This document shows positions 9,308 to 18,606 of a stretch of DNA of 64,000 nt, piece by piece. Each line of letters starts with the position of its first letter. The first letter of the stretch is position 1. Origin of the DNA: Pseudomonas helleri (lineage in GTDB: Bacteria; Pseudomonadota; Gammaproteobacteria; Pseudomonadales; Pseudomonadaceae). The DNA lies in assembly GCF_001043025.1 (NCBI RefSeq), contig NZ_JYLD01000007.1, positions 248,001 to 312,000 of the forward strand, written 5' to 3'. The notes below the pieces were generated by a model, which was given only the letters and a program-made list of their open reading frames with translations, made no database searches and had not been told where the DNA came from. The translations under genes were made by a program, and so were the position numbers.

Positions 9308-10588
9308 TTAGAACTTGTACGTTGCACCGACAGCAAAGCCATTGGCGCTGTTTTCGTACTTGGCGCTGTAGTTGTTGATGCCTTTGGAATCGTTAACTTT
9401 GACCGACTCTTCTTTCAGGTAAGAGTAAGCCACGTCAATAACCAGATTCTCGTTAACGGCATAACCGGCACCCAAGCTGAAGATCGTCCGGTCACCGGTA
9501 GGGATGCGTGGCGAGCGATTTTCATTGTTGGTAGGCGATTGGTCCCAGGTCAAACCGGTACGCAGTACCCACTGCTTGTTCAACTGATACGACGTACCGA
9601 TGGCGTAAGCCCAGGTGTCGTGCCAGTTTTGTTCTTCTTTGATGGTCGTGAACGCTTGAGCGCCGCCAGCACCGGCGTTGGCCATGGTCACGCCTTTGTT
9701 CTGCACGGTGATGTCTTTCAAGCGGCTCCAGCGGGTCCAGGTGCTACCGGCATAGACCTTCCAGGCATCAGACAGGTCTTGGGTAACGGACAGGTCCCAG
9801 GATTCCGGGGTGTCGATCGACAGCGAAGCGTCATAGCGGTTGCTTTGCAGCAACTGTGGCGGAGTACCTGCGCCCGCTCCGATTTCGGTGTGGCCTTTAA
9901 GCTTGTAGGTCACTTTGGAGTGGTAGGTCAGACCGACACGGGTAGTGTCTGTGGCTTGCACCAGAACACCGGCGTTCCAGCCCAGTGCGGTGTCATCACC
10001 TTTGATCTTGACGTGGGCTTCAGGTGTGCCGGGCACCAGTGCAAGATCCGACTCCAGCTTGCCGGAGATGCGGTTGATGGTCGGGCCGAAACCTACCGAA
10101 ACGCGATCGTTGAAGGCGTAGCTGACAGTAGGCTGCAGGGTCACGACTTTTACGTCACTGGTGCTGCCGAAGGCACGGCCCTGGAAGCTTTTTTCGTACT
10201 CAGTTGCCAGGCCGAAAGGTGCATAAACACCGAAGCCGATGGCCCACTGGTCATTGAGCTTGTTGGTGTAGAAGCCCATTGGCACGCCGGTGAAAGGGAC
10301 CATGTCGCCTTTGTTGGTGCCTTTGACGTTGCCGTTGGCATTTTTGATATCGGTTGAGGCGTCGATCACGGCGATACCGCCTGTGACCTGTTGTCCGCTT
10401 AGGCGGGACATACCGGCAGGGTTACCGAAAACGGTACTTGCATCGTCAGCAGAAGATGAGCGACCTGCGAAGCCGGTCCCCATACCGCTAACGCTTTGTT
10501 CGTTGAGGGCGAAGCCGCTTGCGAAAATCTGGCTGGAAGCCAAAGTGACAGCGAGGCTAAGTGTGGTCTTGAGCATTACTTTTTTCAT
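9308..10588 (-). CDS. fadL: FadL/OmpP1/TodX-family outer-membrane transport protein
   Basis: This 426-residue outer-membrane beta-barrel takes up long-chain fatty acids or other hydrophobic compounds. The signal peptide covers residues 1-23 (ending IFASG). The mature N-terminus FALNEQSVSGMGTGFAGRSS, forming the hatch, and the NPAGMSRLSGQQ segment are family signatures. Many alternating-polarity strands follow, and the chain ends in the barrel signal GATYKF with C-terminal Phe. It is convergent with the peroxidase gene. The substrate is inferred from family only. Confidence 0.93.
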   Translation of the reverse strand: MKKVMLKTTLSLAVTLASSQIFASGFALNEQSVSGMGTGFAGRSSSADDASTVFGNPAGMSRLSGQQVTGGIAVIDASTDIKNANGNVKGTNKGDMVPFTGVPMGFYTNKLNDQWAIGFGVYAPFGLATEYEKSFQGRAFGSTSDVKVVTLQPTVSYAFNDRVSVGFGPTINRISGKLESDLALVPGTPEAHVKIKGDDTALGWNAGVLVQATDTTRVGLTYHSKVTYKLKGHTEIGAGAGTPPQLLQSNRYDASLSIDTPESWDLSVTQDLSDAWKVYAGSTWTRWSRLKDITVQNKGVTMANAGAGGAQAFTTIKEEQNWHDTWAYAIGTSYQLNKQWVLRTGLTWDQSPTNNENRSPRIPTGDRTIFSLGAGYAVNENLVIDVAYSYLKEESVKVNDSKGINNYSAKYENSANGFAVGATYKF

Positions 10589-11241
10589 TATTAGAACTCC
10601 TTTTGATCACCGGACGAAAGCTACCAACATTTTTGTAAGAGCGCTATAGGCTAAATCGCAGAAGATAACGATGTTTTGTAGGACAATCTGACCGTTTTCC
10701 GATCATTTACAGGTTTGCAGAGGGTTGAAAAATCTCAAGCCGCTTGGTTGAGAACGGTCATGCAGTCGCGGCCAACATCCTTGAAAGTGTGCAAACGTCC
10801 TTTTAGCTCAACTACTTGGCGCTCCTGCAGGTCTTGCGGGTGTTCTGTCGGTGCAACGGTTGGCTGACTGCAATGCCTGGCAACAAAACATTGGCGTACA
10901 AAGTGTATTTTTGTTTGGTCAGGTTAACTTTGATGCAGTGATGTAAAGCACCAGCTCCCTGGCGTGATCCCTGTGCAGCGTCGGCGCCTGAAAATGGCCG
11001 GCGGCACCCAGGCGCTTGGCAGCTGTGGGTCGTGAGGGTGCGCCGGAAGCGGTTTTTACCGCTTGAGTTGAAGTGTAGTGTCATATCTCTGTTGTAAAGC
11101 TCTGTTTTTAAATCGTTTGTAGCTTCTAGGTGTAAACGATATATCCGCAAGTGCTTAAGCGATGCCGGATATTTCTTTAATGACGCCCAACAAAAAGCCC
11201 TGCTGTTCGGGCAGGGCTTGTTGGGTAAGCGCTTGCGGGTC
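10589..11241. other. Intergenic region with no supported gene
   Basis: About 650 nt upstream of fadL (minus strand) and downstream of the 74-residue gene. It must hold the fadL promoter, but no clear -35/-10 pair or known operator stands out. AAGCGGTTTTTACCGCTT at 11048-11065 can form a small hairpin. Predicted frames here have no family resemblance and no ribosome sites. Confidence 0.5.
11195..11219 (-). terminator. Rho-independent terminator
   Basis: Stem AAGCCCTGC / GCAGGGCTT with 7-nt loop, followed on the minus strand by a T-run (complement of CAAAAAG). It ends the minus-strand gene that stops at 11242. Confidence 0.8.
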
Positions 11242-11466
11242 TTAGGCGATAAGAGCCTGACGAGTACGCTCGATCACAGCTTGCAGAGGCTCTGCGCTGG
11301 AATATTGATCGGGGTACAGGCGTTCGCTGTGACGGGCGATGCCGTGTTCGTTGACCAGGGTGAAGCTGAAGCAGCCTTTGCGAGCGGCCATAATCAGGCA
11401 GTTCATTGGAGCAAAAGCGTTGGTTAGGGTGCGAATGGCATCCTGAGTGTGGATTTGAGTATTCAT
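11242..11466 (-). CDS. Small conserved hypothetical protein, 74 residues
   Basis: A 74-residue soluble protein with predicted alternating helix and strand, including MNCLIMAARKGCFSFTLVNEHG and HSERLYPDQYSS. It looks like the small two-layer proteins of unknown function that sit beside fadL in Pseudomonas genomes. It has a terminator immediately downstream at 11195-11219, and GGAAC lies 5 nt upstream of the ATG. No catalytic motif is visible; function is unknown. Confidence 0.7.
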   Translation of the reverse strand: MNTQIHTQDAIRTLTNAFAPMNCLIMAARKGCFSFTLVNEHGIARHSERLYPDQYSSAEPLQAVIERTRQALIA

Positions 11467-12440
11467 AGTTATTAGGTGTTCCTACAAAAGACACAGATAT
11501 GATCCGTGCTGCGTTAAAACGTTCCAGTGACGTCGGGCCATTTTGGCGGGACGAAGAACCTGTCTGGAACAAAGCCGCCAGTTGGAGCGCATTAAGTATG
11601 TGGCGCTTGGGCTGGCAGGTAGGTACTTAGGAGGGCAGGCAATCACAACAAGAGCTAAGGTTCCATGCTCTGGGTGAAGATCCTGATCAATTTGCAGGTT
11701 GGTTCGGTCAGAGTAAAAAACTTCGCGATACCCTTTGCTTGTTCAAAGGCTGTATCGGCGCAAGGTTTACCTGGAAACCATCTAGGGGGTCGATCCCGTT
11801 TAATCAGCGCGGCCATCTATTTGAGAAGCTGCTGAGGGATTTGTTCGGCCCGAATTGACTTTCAGCTTGGTACTAACGCTGCGGATACTATCGGGTTGAA
11901 AATTTAAATGCAAGTGTGCTAGCGAAAAAACATCCTGCAACGGTGTTCGGAGCATCACGCATAACAGGCCGTATCGGGGCTGTTATTAGCCTGTTTTAGG
12001 CAATATTCCACGTGGGCTTGCCTGGGCAGCGAGCGTCACACGGGTGTTGAATGGGGGTGTTTTCTGCGGGTGAGTCCTACATTTTTTGCCTCTGAATCGC
12101 CCTGCGCGCTGCACGGAATGTGATCTTTTGCACATTTGCAACACAACCAACATATTCGTCTGCGAGGTCAAAGTCGGCAGCTGTCTAGCCTGTTCCGCAA
12201 ATTTAAGTCAATGAAAAACATCGTTTTTTTTAATTGGTGAAAAAATCGACAGTTTGACTCTAGGCCCCGTAGGGTGGGGGTTTGCGGGGGGTAAACGAGG
12301 GTTGTCCACTGACTTATCCACAGGATCTGTGGATTGTCACGCGCGCTTGCTCTAGATCGCGGGTATAGACTTTTTTCGGCTTTACCCAAGCGAAAAAAGG
12401 AGTAGAGTGGCGCGCCTTCTGTTCTGCCCTACAGTGTTTT
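11467..12440. other. Long stretch without a convincing gene
   Basis: Nearly 1 kb lies between two small genes. An open frame without a start codon runs from 11631 to a stop at 11856-11858 on the plus strand and may be a remnant. A cluster of DnaA-box-like sequences is at 12302-12337. AT-rich tracts surround 12190-12245. No RNA gene is recognised. Confidence 0.5.
12302..12337. promoter_or_regulatory. Cluster of DnaA-box-like 9-mers
   Basis: TTATCCACA at 12314-12322 matches the DnaA-box consensus exactly. TTGTCCACT (12302-12310) and, on the minus strand, CAATCCACA (12329-12337) are one- or two-mismatch relatives. Spacing is tight. They lie about 100 nt upstream of the 107-residue gene at 12441, so a regulatory or titration role is more likely than an origin. 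Confidence 0.4.
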
Positions 12441-12764
12441 ATGAAGTTTCGCACAGCTACTTCCTCTGCTACTCGCTCCAGCACATCGCCCGCAGCGCCT
12501 AAACGCTTTTCTTTGCGCATTGCGGTCTGGCTGCTGGACAACCCTCACCTGGGCGCTAAATCCAGCGTCAAACACGTTGCCGGCCATTTGCTCAAGCAGC
12601 CTGCCCGCCAAGGTGTGGTGCTGGCGCAAAGCCGTTTGGGGCAATTGATGTGCCGTGATTGTGGAAGCTCCCGGGACCAACGCATTGGTCACGAGCTTTT
12701 ACGTCAGGCCGCCCGCGCCGGTGACCGCGTTGCTCAACAGGAATTGAGCAAGATCGAAGACTGA
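12441..12764 (+). CDS. Small Sel1-like repeat-containing protein, 107 residues
   Basis: A basic 107-residue protein beginning MKFRTATSSATRSS. Its C-terminal half reads as Sel1/TPR-like helices (GHELLRQAARAGDRVAQQELSKIE), and CRDCG forms a CXXC pair that could bind metal or a disulfide. Homologues annotated as Sel1-repeat or hypothetical proteins precede rmuC in Pseudomonas. There is no good ribosome site directly upstream; AAGGAG at 12397-12402 is too far away. Function is unknown. Confidence 0.65.
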   Translation: MKFRTATSSATRSSTSPAAPKRFSLRIAVWLLDNPHLGAKSSVKHVAGHLLKQPARQGVVLAQSRLGQLMCRDCGSSRDQRIGHELLRQAARAGDRVAQQELSKIED

Positions 12765-12822
12765 GCTGTCTTCGTGCCCTGAGCTTGGTTAACCTTGCTT
12801 TTTTACCTTGCGCGGAGTGGTT

Positions 12823-14301
12823 ATGGCCCTGGACCTGAGCAGTATTTTGCTGGGCTTGGCGTTGGCAGGCGTGCCGTTGTTGGCGTTCGTTTGGCAATTG
12901 CAGCGGCGCGCCAGCGGGCATCAAGCCGAGTTGAACCTGCTCGAAGAGCGCCTGAATATGGCCCAGTTGGCTCAGGACGGTCTGAGCGCACAGCTGGACG
13001 CCAGCCGCGATGAAATCAGTGACTTGGGGCAGGCCAACACGGCCAAGCAGGCCGATCTGGCGGCGCTGCGCCGTGAGGTCGAACTGTTGCAGGTAGAGCG
13101 CGACAACGCGCGTGATGCTGCCCACGCCTGGAACCTGGAACGCGCACAGAAAGAAGCCGAGCTGCGTCACCTTGGCGCTCAGGCTGCTGGTCTGAGTGCC
13201 GAACTGCGCGAGCAACAAGAAAGCCATCAACAACGTTTGAGCGATCTGCAAGGGTCACGAGATGAATTGCGCGCGCAGTTCTCGGAGCTGGCCGGCAAGA
13301 TTTTTGATGAGCGCGAACAACGTTTTGCGCAAACCAGCAATGAGCGTCTGGGCCAATTGCTCGACCCGCTTAAAGAGCGCATTCAGTCTTTCGAAAAGCG
13401 CGTTGAAGAAAGTTACCAGCAGGAAGCCCGTGAGCGCTTCTCGCTGGGCAAAGAGCTGGAGCGTCTACAGCAACTTAATCTGCGCTTGAGCGACGAAGCC
13501 ACCAACCTGACGCGCGCCTTGAAAGGACAAAAGACCCAGGGCAACTGGGGCGAACTGATTCTGGAGCGGGTGCTTGAGCATGCCGGGCTCGAAAAGGGCC
13601 GCGAGTATCAAACCCAGGTCAGCCTCAAGGGGCCGGATGGCGAGCGCTTTCAGCCGGACGTGTTGATCCTGTTGCCGGGCGACAAGCAGGTGGTGGTCGA
13701 CTCCAAAGTCAGCCTGACGGCGTATCAGCAGTTTGTCGGTGCTGATGACGACGTGATCGGCCAGGCGGCGCTTAAACAGCATGTGCTGTCACTGCGTAAT
13801 CACGTCAAAGGTCTGGCCGGCAAAGACTATAAACGTCTGGAAGGCCTGCACAGCCTGGATTTCGTGTTGTTGTTCGTGCCCATCGAAGCGGCTTTTTCGG
13901 CGGCGCTGCAAGCCGAACCCAACCTGTTTCAGGAAGCCTTTGACCGTAACATCGTGATCGTCAGCCCGACCACATTGCTCGCCACCTTGCGGGTGATCGA
14001 CAGCCTGTGGAAGCAGGAACGCCAGAGCCAGAACGCCCGAGAAATCGCCGAGCGGGCCGGTTGGCTGTACGACAAGTTTGTGCTGTTTATCCAGGACCTG
14101 GATGAAGTCGGTAATCGTCTTCAGCAGTTGGATAAAGCCTACGCAGCAGCACGCAACAAACTGACCGATGGGCGCGGCAACCTTGTCAGCCGCAGTGAGC
14201 AGCTCAAATTGCTCGGCGCCCGGGCGAGCAAGAGCTTGCCGCCCGAATTGCTGGAGCGGGCCATGACCGACATCAACGGCGTAGCGCATCCGGCTGAGTA
14301 G
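12823..14301 (+). CDS. rmuC: RmuC-family DNA recombination protein
   Basis: This 492-residue protein has an N-terminal membrane helix (about residues 4-24), then a long coiled coil (about 30-160, rich in E, Q, L and R), then the RmuC nuclease-like domain (about 200-440). Signatures include ALKGQKTQGNWGELILERVLEHAG, GERFQPDVLILLPGDKQVVVDSKVS and VIVSPTTLLATLRVID. In E. coli RmuC limits inversions at short inverted repeats. That is notable here because the next 70 nt hold such a repeat, though this may be coincidence. The ATG at 12823 has GGAG at 12814-12817; the upstream start at 12808 would place this site inside the coding region. Confidence 0.93.
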   Translation: MALDLSSILLGLALAGVPLLAFVWQLQRRASGHQAELNLLEERLNMAQLAQDGLSAQLDASRDEISDLGQANTAKQADLAALRREVELLQVERDNARDAAHAWNLERAQKEAELRHLGAQAAGLSAELREQQESHQQRLSDLQGSRDELRAQFSELAGKIFDEREQRFAQTSNERLGQLLDPLKERIQSFEKRVEESYQQEARERFSLGKELERLQQLNLRLSDEATNLTRALKGQKTQGNWGELILERVLEHAGLEKGREYQTQVSLKGPDGERFQPDVLILLPGDKQVVVDSKVSLTAYQQFVGADDDVIGQAALKQHVLSLRNHVKGLAGKDYKRLEGLHSLDFVLLFVPIEAAFSAALQAEPNLFQEAFDRNIVIVSPTTLLATLRVIDSLWKQERQSQNAREIAERAGWLYDKFVLFIQDLDEVGNRLQQLDKAYAAARNKLTDGRGNLVSRSEQLKLLGARASKSLPPELLERAMTDINGVAHPAE

Positions 14302-14322
14302 CTGCGTCGCCTCACCCCGCCC

Positions 14323-14389
14323 TGTAGGAGCGAGCTTGCCTCGCGATCTTTTTACGATCAAAAGATCGCGAGACAAGCTCGTACCTACA
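14323..14389. repeat. REP inverted pair, type A (minus orientation)
   Basis: Arms begin tgtaggagcgagcttg and meet in a short loop around tttttacgatca. The left arm has gCctcgcgatc where the right arm's complement has gTctcgcgatc, so the RNA hairpin pairs (as G-U) only when read on the minus strand. It overlaps the stop codon of the sensor-kinase gene at 14385. Confidence 0.88.
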
Positions 14390-17300
14390 ACGGCACATGC
14401 CGGCTCAGCAATGCTCTCAACACTGCAGGCTTGACCGGCTTACCCAGATACTTAAGCCCCGCTGCATGCACTTCGGCAATCATTTCCTGGCGTCCGTCGG
14501 CGCTGATGACCACGCCCGGCACGGGCTCGCCCAGTTGCGCGCGCAGCCAGCCCATCAGCTCAGTGCCGGTTTCGCCGTTGTCCAGGTGGTAGTCGACCAA
14601 CACCAGTTGCGGGCGCACGCCGTCGTTTAGCAAGGCTGCGCATTCATCGCGGTTTCTGGCGGTCCACACGCGGCAGCCCCAGCGCGTCAGCAGGCTCTGC
14701 ATGCCGATCAAAATGCTGTCTTCGTTGTCGATACACAGCACTTGCGCACCGGTCACCGATTGGCTTTTTGGCTCGTTGGGCACCGCTTGTGGTGCGGCTT
14801 GGGCCTGTGCCAGCGGCACGCTGACGCTGAACACGCTGCCTTTGCCCGGCCATGAGCGCACTTGCAGGGTGTGCCCGAGCACTCGGCACAGGCCGTCAGC
14901 AATCGCCAAACCCAACCCCAGGCCTTTTTCGGCGCGGGTCTGGTGGCTGTCCAGGCGTTTGAATTCTTCGAAAATCACTTGCAGCTTGTCTTGCGGGATA
15001 CCGGGGCCGCGATCCCAGACCTCCAGGCACAAGTGCTGGCCGCGACGCCGCACGCCCAGCAGTATCGGGCCCTTGGCGTAACGGAAGGCGTTGGTCAGGA
15101 AGTTTTGCAGGATGCGCCGCAGTAGCTTGATGTCGCTGCTGACCCGCAAACGGCTCCCGCGTACCCGGAACTTGAGGCCTTGCTCTTGTGCCTGGGCGGT
15201 AAATTCAGTGCCCAGGGTATTGAACAGATCGTTGATTGCAAAAGGCTTGATGTCGGGTGTGAATTTGCCGTTTTCCAGGCGGGAAATATCCAGCAAGTCG
15301 CTGATCAAGTCCTCGGCTGAACGCAGCGAACTGTCCAGATGTTGCACCAGTCTCTGCGCTTCCGGGCTTAAGTCTTCCTGGTGCGAAAGGGCGGCCGAGA
15401 ACAGCCGCGCCGCATTCATGGGTTGCATCAGATCATGGCTGACAGCGGCCAGAAAACGGGTTTTCGATTGGTTGGCGGCCTCGGCAATGCCTTTGGCTTC
15501 GGTCAGCGCCTTGTTCAGTTCCGACAGTTCACGGGTTCGCTCGGCGACGCGCTGTTCCAGGCCTTCGTTGGCCTCGGTGAGCGCCTGTTCGGCCTCACGA
15601 AACGCGGTAATGTCGGTAAAACTCATTACGAACCCGCCGCCCGGCATGGGGTTGCCGATCAGTTCGATCACCCGACCATTGGGGAACAGGCGTTCAGAGG
15701 TGTGCGCCCGACCTTGGCGCATCCAGTGCAGGCGGCGCGCCACGTGCACTTCTGCTTCGCCGGGGCCGCACAGGCCGCGTTCGGCGTTATGGCGAATAAT
15801 GTCGGCAATCGGGCGGCCAACGCTGATCAGCCCCTCCGGGTAGTCGAACAGTTCCAGGTAGCGGCGGTTCCAGGCCACGAGTCGCAGGGACTGGTCGACC
15901 ACGCTGATGCCTTGGGTGATGTTTTCGATTGCGCCCTGGAGCAAGGCACGGTTGAACTGCAATACTTCTGACGCTTCGTCGGCAATGCGTACGACGTCTT
16001 CAAGCTGCATTTCCCGGCCTTCAATGGCGGCCTTAACCACCGCGCGGGTTGACGACGCGCCCAGTACACCGGCCAGCAAGCGCTCGGTATGGGCGATCCA
16101 TTCGCCATCTGCGTTCTGATTGGGGTTGAAGCCTTTGCCCTGGCGGTAGGCGAAGCGGATAAAGCTCTGGCGGGCGCGTTCTTCGCCGACAAAGCGGGCC
16201 GCCAGTGTCAGCAGGTCGTTAATTTGCACCGAGAGCATGGAGCGGCCGCTGGGGTGGCTGCTGATTTCCTGGCCGATAAAACGTCCGGCCTGCCAGTGCT
16301 CCGACACTCGGGTACGCGACAGCACCGAGACCCAGGCAAACAGGGTGAAGTTACCGGCCAGCGACAGCACCACGCCCTGTGTCAGCGGGGTGATCGGCAG
16401 ACCCAGCGGGTTGCTGTGCAGCCACGCCAGCCCCGGAAAGTGATTTAGATGCCAGCCCATGCTGTGGGCGATCAGCGGCAGCACCAGGGTGTAAAACCAG
16501 ATAAACGTACCGGTCGCCAACCCGGCAAAAACACCCCGGCGGTTGGCTTGTTTCCAGTACAGCGCGCCGAGCATTGCGGGCGCCAGTTGAGTGACCGCAG
16601 CGAAGGAAATTTGCCCGATGGTGGCCAGGCTGGCCGTAGAACCCAGCAAGCGGTAACTGACATAAGCCAGCAGCAGGATGACCACGATCGACACGCGGCG
16701 CACTGAGAGCATCCAGTAACGGAACACCTCGAACGGGCGCTCAGCGTTTTTGTGGCGCAACAACCACGGCAACAGCATGTCGTTGGACACCATGGTCGAC
16801 AGCGCCACGCTCGCCACAATTACCATGCCGGTGGCGGCCGAGGCGCCGCCAATAAAGGCCAGCAACGCCAGCGCCGGGTGAGCCTGGGCCAGTGGCAGGC
16901 TGATCACGAACGAGTCCGGCAGCACCGAACTGGGCAGCATCATTTGCCCGGCCAGGGCAATCGGCACCACAAACAGCGCCGCTAATATCAGGTAGGCCGG
17001 GAACACCCATTTGGCCAAGCGCAGGTCTTGCGGCTCGATGTTCTCAACCACGGTGACGTGGAACTGCCGGGGCAGGCAGATGATCGCCATCATGGCGACG
17101 CCGGTTTGCACCACCATCGACGGCCAGTTGATGGTCTCTTTCCAGTACTCTTCAAGACGCGGCGCCAGCATGGCCTGGCTGAACAGGTCGTCGAAACCGT
17201 CATACAGGCCGAAGGTGACAAACGCGCCGACCGCTAAAAAGGCGAAGAGCTTGACCAGCGATTCGAAGGCAATGGCCAGCACCATGCCCCGGTGGTGTTC

Positions 17301-17852
17301 AGTTGAGTCGAGATTGCGGGTACCAAACACAATGGTGAACAGGGCCAGCACCAGTGACACCAGCAACGCCGTGTCCTGGGCGCGAGTGCCGGTGGCGTCT
17401 GCGCCCGCGCCGATCAGCAGGTTAACGCCGAGCACGATGCCTTTAAGTTGCAGGGCAATGTAAGGCAGCACGCCGACCAGGCAGATCAAGGCCACGACAA
17501 TCGCCAGTGACTGGGATTTGCCATAGCGTGCAGCAATAAAGTCGGCAATCGAGGTGATGTTCTCTTGCTTGCTGATCATCACCATTTTTTGCAGGACCCA
17601 GGGTGCGCAGACCAACAGCAGCACCGGCCCCAGGTAAATCGGCAAGAACGCCCAGAGTTGTTCGGCGGCCTGGCCTACGGCGCCAAAGAAGGTCCAACTG
17701 GTGCAGTACACCGCCAGCGACAAACTGTAGACCCACGCGCGTACCCGCGGCGGCAGCGGTTTGCTGCGCCGGTCACCATAAAAGGCAATGGCGAACATGA
17801 TGGCCATATAAGCCAGGGCGACGGCGGCAATCAGCCCGCTGGACAACGACAT
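14385..17852 (-). CDS. mxtR: Transporter-fused hybrid sensor histidine kinase, MxtR/CrbS type
   Basis: This 1155-residue inner-membrane protein has an N-terminal sodium:solute symporter domain with about 13 helices (roughly residues 1-480) and a linker. Next come a PAS domain (about 650-750, VVDQSLRLVAWNRRYLELFDYPEG), a coiled coil, and a kinase core with the phospho-accepting His806 in SHDLMQPMNAARLF. The ATPase motifs are NFLTNAFRYA, WDRGPGIP and GLGLGLAIADGL. The C-terminal receiver domain has Asp1087 in LVLVDYHLD. This architecture matches MxtR/CrbS, which with response regulator ErdR/CrbR activates acetyl-CoA synthetase for acetate use. The partner is not adjacent. CAGGAG supports the start. 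The exact orthology is inferred. Confidence 0.85.
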   Translation of the reverse strand: MSLSSGLIAAVALAYMAIMFAIAFYGDRRSKPLPPRVRAWVYSLSLAVYCTSWTFFGAVGQAAEQLWAFLPIYLGPVLLLVCAPWVLQKMVMISKQENITSIADFIAARYGKSQSLAIVVALICLVGVLPYIALQLKGIVLGVNLLIGAGADATGTRAQDTALLVSLVLALFTIVFGTRNLDSTEHHRGMVLAIAFESLVKLFAFLAVGAFVTFGLYDGFDDLFSQAMLAPRLEEYWKETINWPSMVVQTGVAMMAIICLPRQFHVTVVENIEPQDLRLAKWVFPAYLILAALFVVPIALAGQMMLPSSVLPDSFVISLPLAQAHPALALLAFIGGASAATGMVIVASVALSTMVSNDMLLPWLLRHKNAERPFEVFRYWMLSVRRVSIVVILLLAYVSYRLLGSTASLATIGQISFAAVTQLAPAMLGALYWKQANRRGVFAGLATGTFIWFYTLVLPLIAHSMGWHLNHFPGLAWLHSNPLGLPITPLTQGVVLSLAGNFTLFAWVSVLSRTRVSEHWQAGRFIGQEISSHPSGRSMLSVQINDLLTLAARFVGEERARQSFIRFAYRQGKGFNPNQNADGEWIAHTERLLAGVLGASSTRAVVKAAIEGREMQLEDVVRIADEASEVLQFNRALLQGAIENITQGISVVDQSLRLVAWNRRYLELFDYPEGLISVGRPIADIIRHNAERGLCGPGEAEVHVARRLHWMRQGRAHTSERLFPNGRVIELIGNPMPGGGFVMSFTDITAFREAEQALTEANEGLEQRVAERTRELSELNKALTEAKGIAEAANQSKTRFLAAVSHDLMQPMNAARLFSAALSHQEDLSPEAQRLVQHLDSSLRSAEDLISDLLDISRLENGKFTPDIKPFAINDLFNTLGTEFTAQAQEQGLKFRVRGSRLRVSSDIKLLRRILQNFLTNAFRYAKGPILLGVRRRGQHLCLEVWDRGPGIPQDKLQVIFEEFKRLDSHQTRAEKGLGLGLAIADGLCRVLGHTLQVRSWPGKGSVFSVSVPLAQAQAAPQAVPNEPKSQSVTGAQVLCIDNEDSILIGMQSLLTRWGCRVWTARNRDECAALLNDGVRPQLVLVDYHLDNGETGTELMGWLRAQLGEPVPGVVISADGRQEMIAEVHAAGLKYLGKPVKPAVLRALLSRHVPL

Positions 17853-17971
17853 GGAGACTCCTGAAGGTAAATAGACCCGGGCGATCCGGCCCGCAAGTCT
17901 AGTCTCGCACGATGTTTAAATCGCGTCAGGCTCGACCATGGTCTGAGCGCGGCCTGGTGTCGCAGTGCGGC

Positions 17972-18517
17972 TCATTGGCCCAGTGCCAGGTCGATTTGCT
18001 CATTCAGTTGTTCAAGCGTTAATGGCGCTTCGGCAAACAAGATGCGAAACACCACCGGGGCGACGATCACGTTCAACAGGCGGTCAATGTCTGGCAGTTG
18101 GTCGACGTGCCCACGGTGACGTTCGAGGATGATCCGCAACTGAGCGCCGAGGATCTGCACGCAGGTCCCTTTGGTCGGGCTGCATTGCACGTCACGCATC
18201 ATGTTGCGCCCGGGCTCGGAGTTCATTTCATCCAGATACTGCTCGGCCCATGCCTGGATGTCCCCGCGCAAACTGCCCGTGGCTAGCGGCTCGGTATCGG
18301 GTCGCATGCGCTCCAGGGCAACGTCGGCGAGTAACACGTTCAAGTCGCCCCAGCGCCGATAAATGGTCGACGGGGTGACCCCGGCGAGGGTGGCCACCAT
18401 GGGCACGGTGACGTTGGCGCGCTCGTGCTCCTTGAGCAATTGGCGCACCGCCGAATGGATTGATTCCTGCACGCGGGCACTTCGCCCGCCCGTGCGTACT
18501 TCCTTAGGTTGGTTCAT
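17972..18517 (-). CDS. TetR-family transcriptional repressor
   Basis: This 181-residue regulator has the TetR helix-turn-helix at about residues 15-60 (VQESIHSAVRQLL ... VATLAGVTPSTIYRRWGDL). A helical ligand domain follows, with the TetR_C pattern MRPDTEPLATGSLRGDIQAWA. It is divergent from an MFS exporter gene at 18607, with 89 nt between them containing a perfect 13-bp inverted repeat. The arrangement points to local repression of the exporter, probably relieved by an exported compound. The inducer is unknown. Confidence 0.9.
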   Translation of the reverse strand: MNQPKEVRTGGRSARVQESIHSAVRQLLKEHERANVTVPMVATLAGVTPSTIYRRWGDLNVLLADVALERMRPDTEPLATGSLRGDIQAWAEQYLDEMNSEPGRNMMRDVQCSPTKGTCVQILGAQLRIILERHRGHVDQLPDIDRLLNVIVAPVVFRILFAEAPLTLEQLNEQIDLALGQ

Positions 18518-18535
18518 GCGTAAAACCTTAACACA

Positions 18536-18588
18536 AAGAATTTGCTTTAAGCCGCAGGCCGTCGCACACTCCGCAAAAGCAAATTCTT
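18536..18588. promoter_or_regulatory. Inverted repeat between tetR-type and MFS genes
   Basis: AAGAATTTGCTTT at 18536-18548 and its exact complement AAAGCAAATTCTT at 18576-18588 form a 13-bp inverted repeat with 27 nt between arms (40 bp centre to centre, about four helical turns). It lies in the shared control region, so it is a good candidate operator for the TetR protein. Confidence 0.6.
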
Positions 18589-18606
18589 AGCTTTAGCGAG
18601 GATGGT

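Noticed and set aside
12302..12337. Replication origin
   Set aside because: Too few DnaA boxes, no dnaA/dnaN genes and no clear unwinding element next to them.
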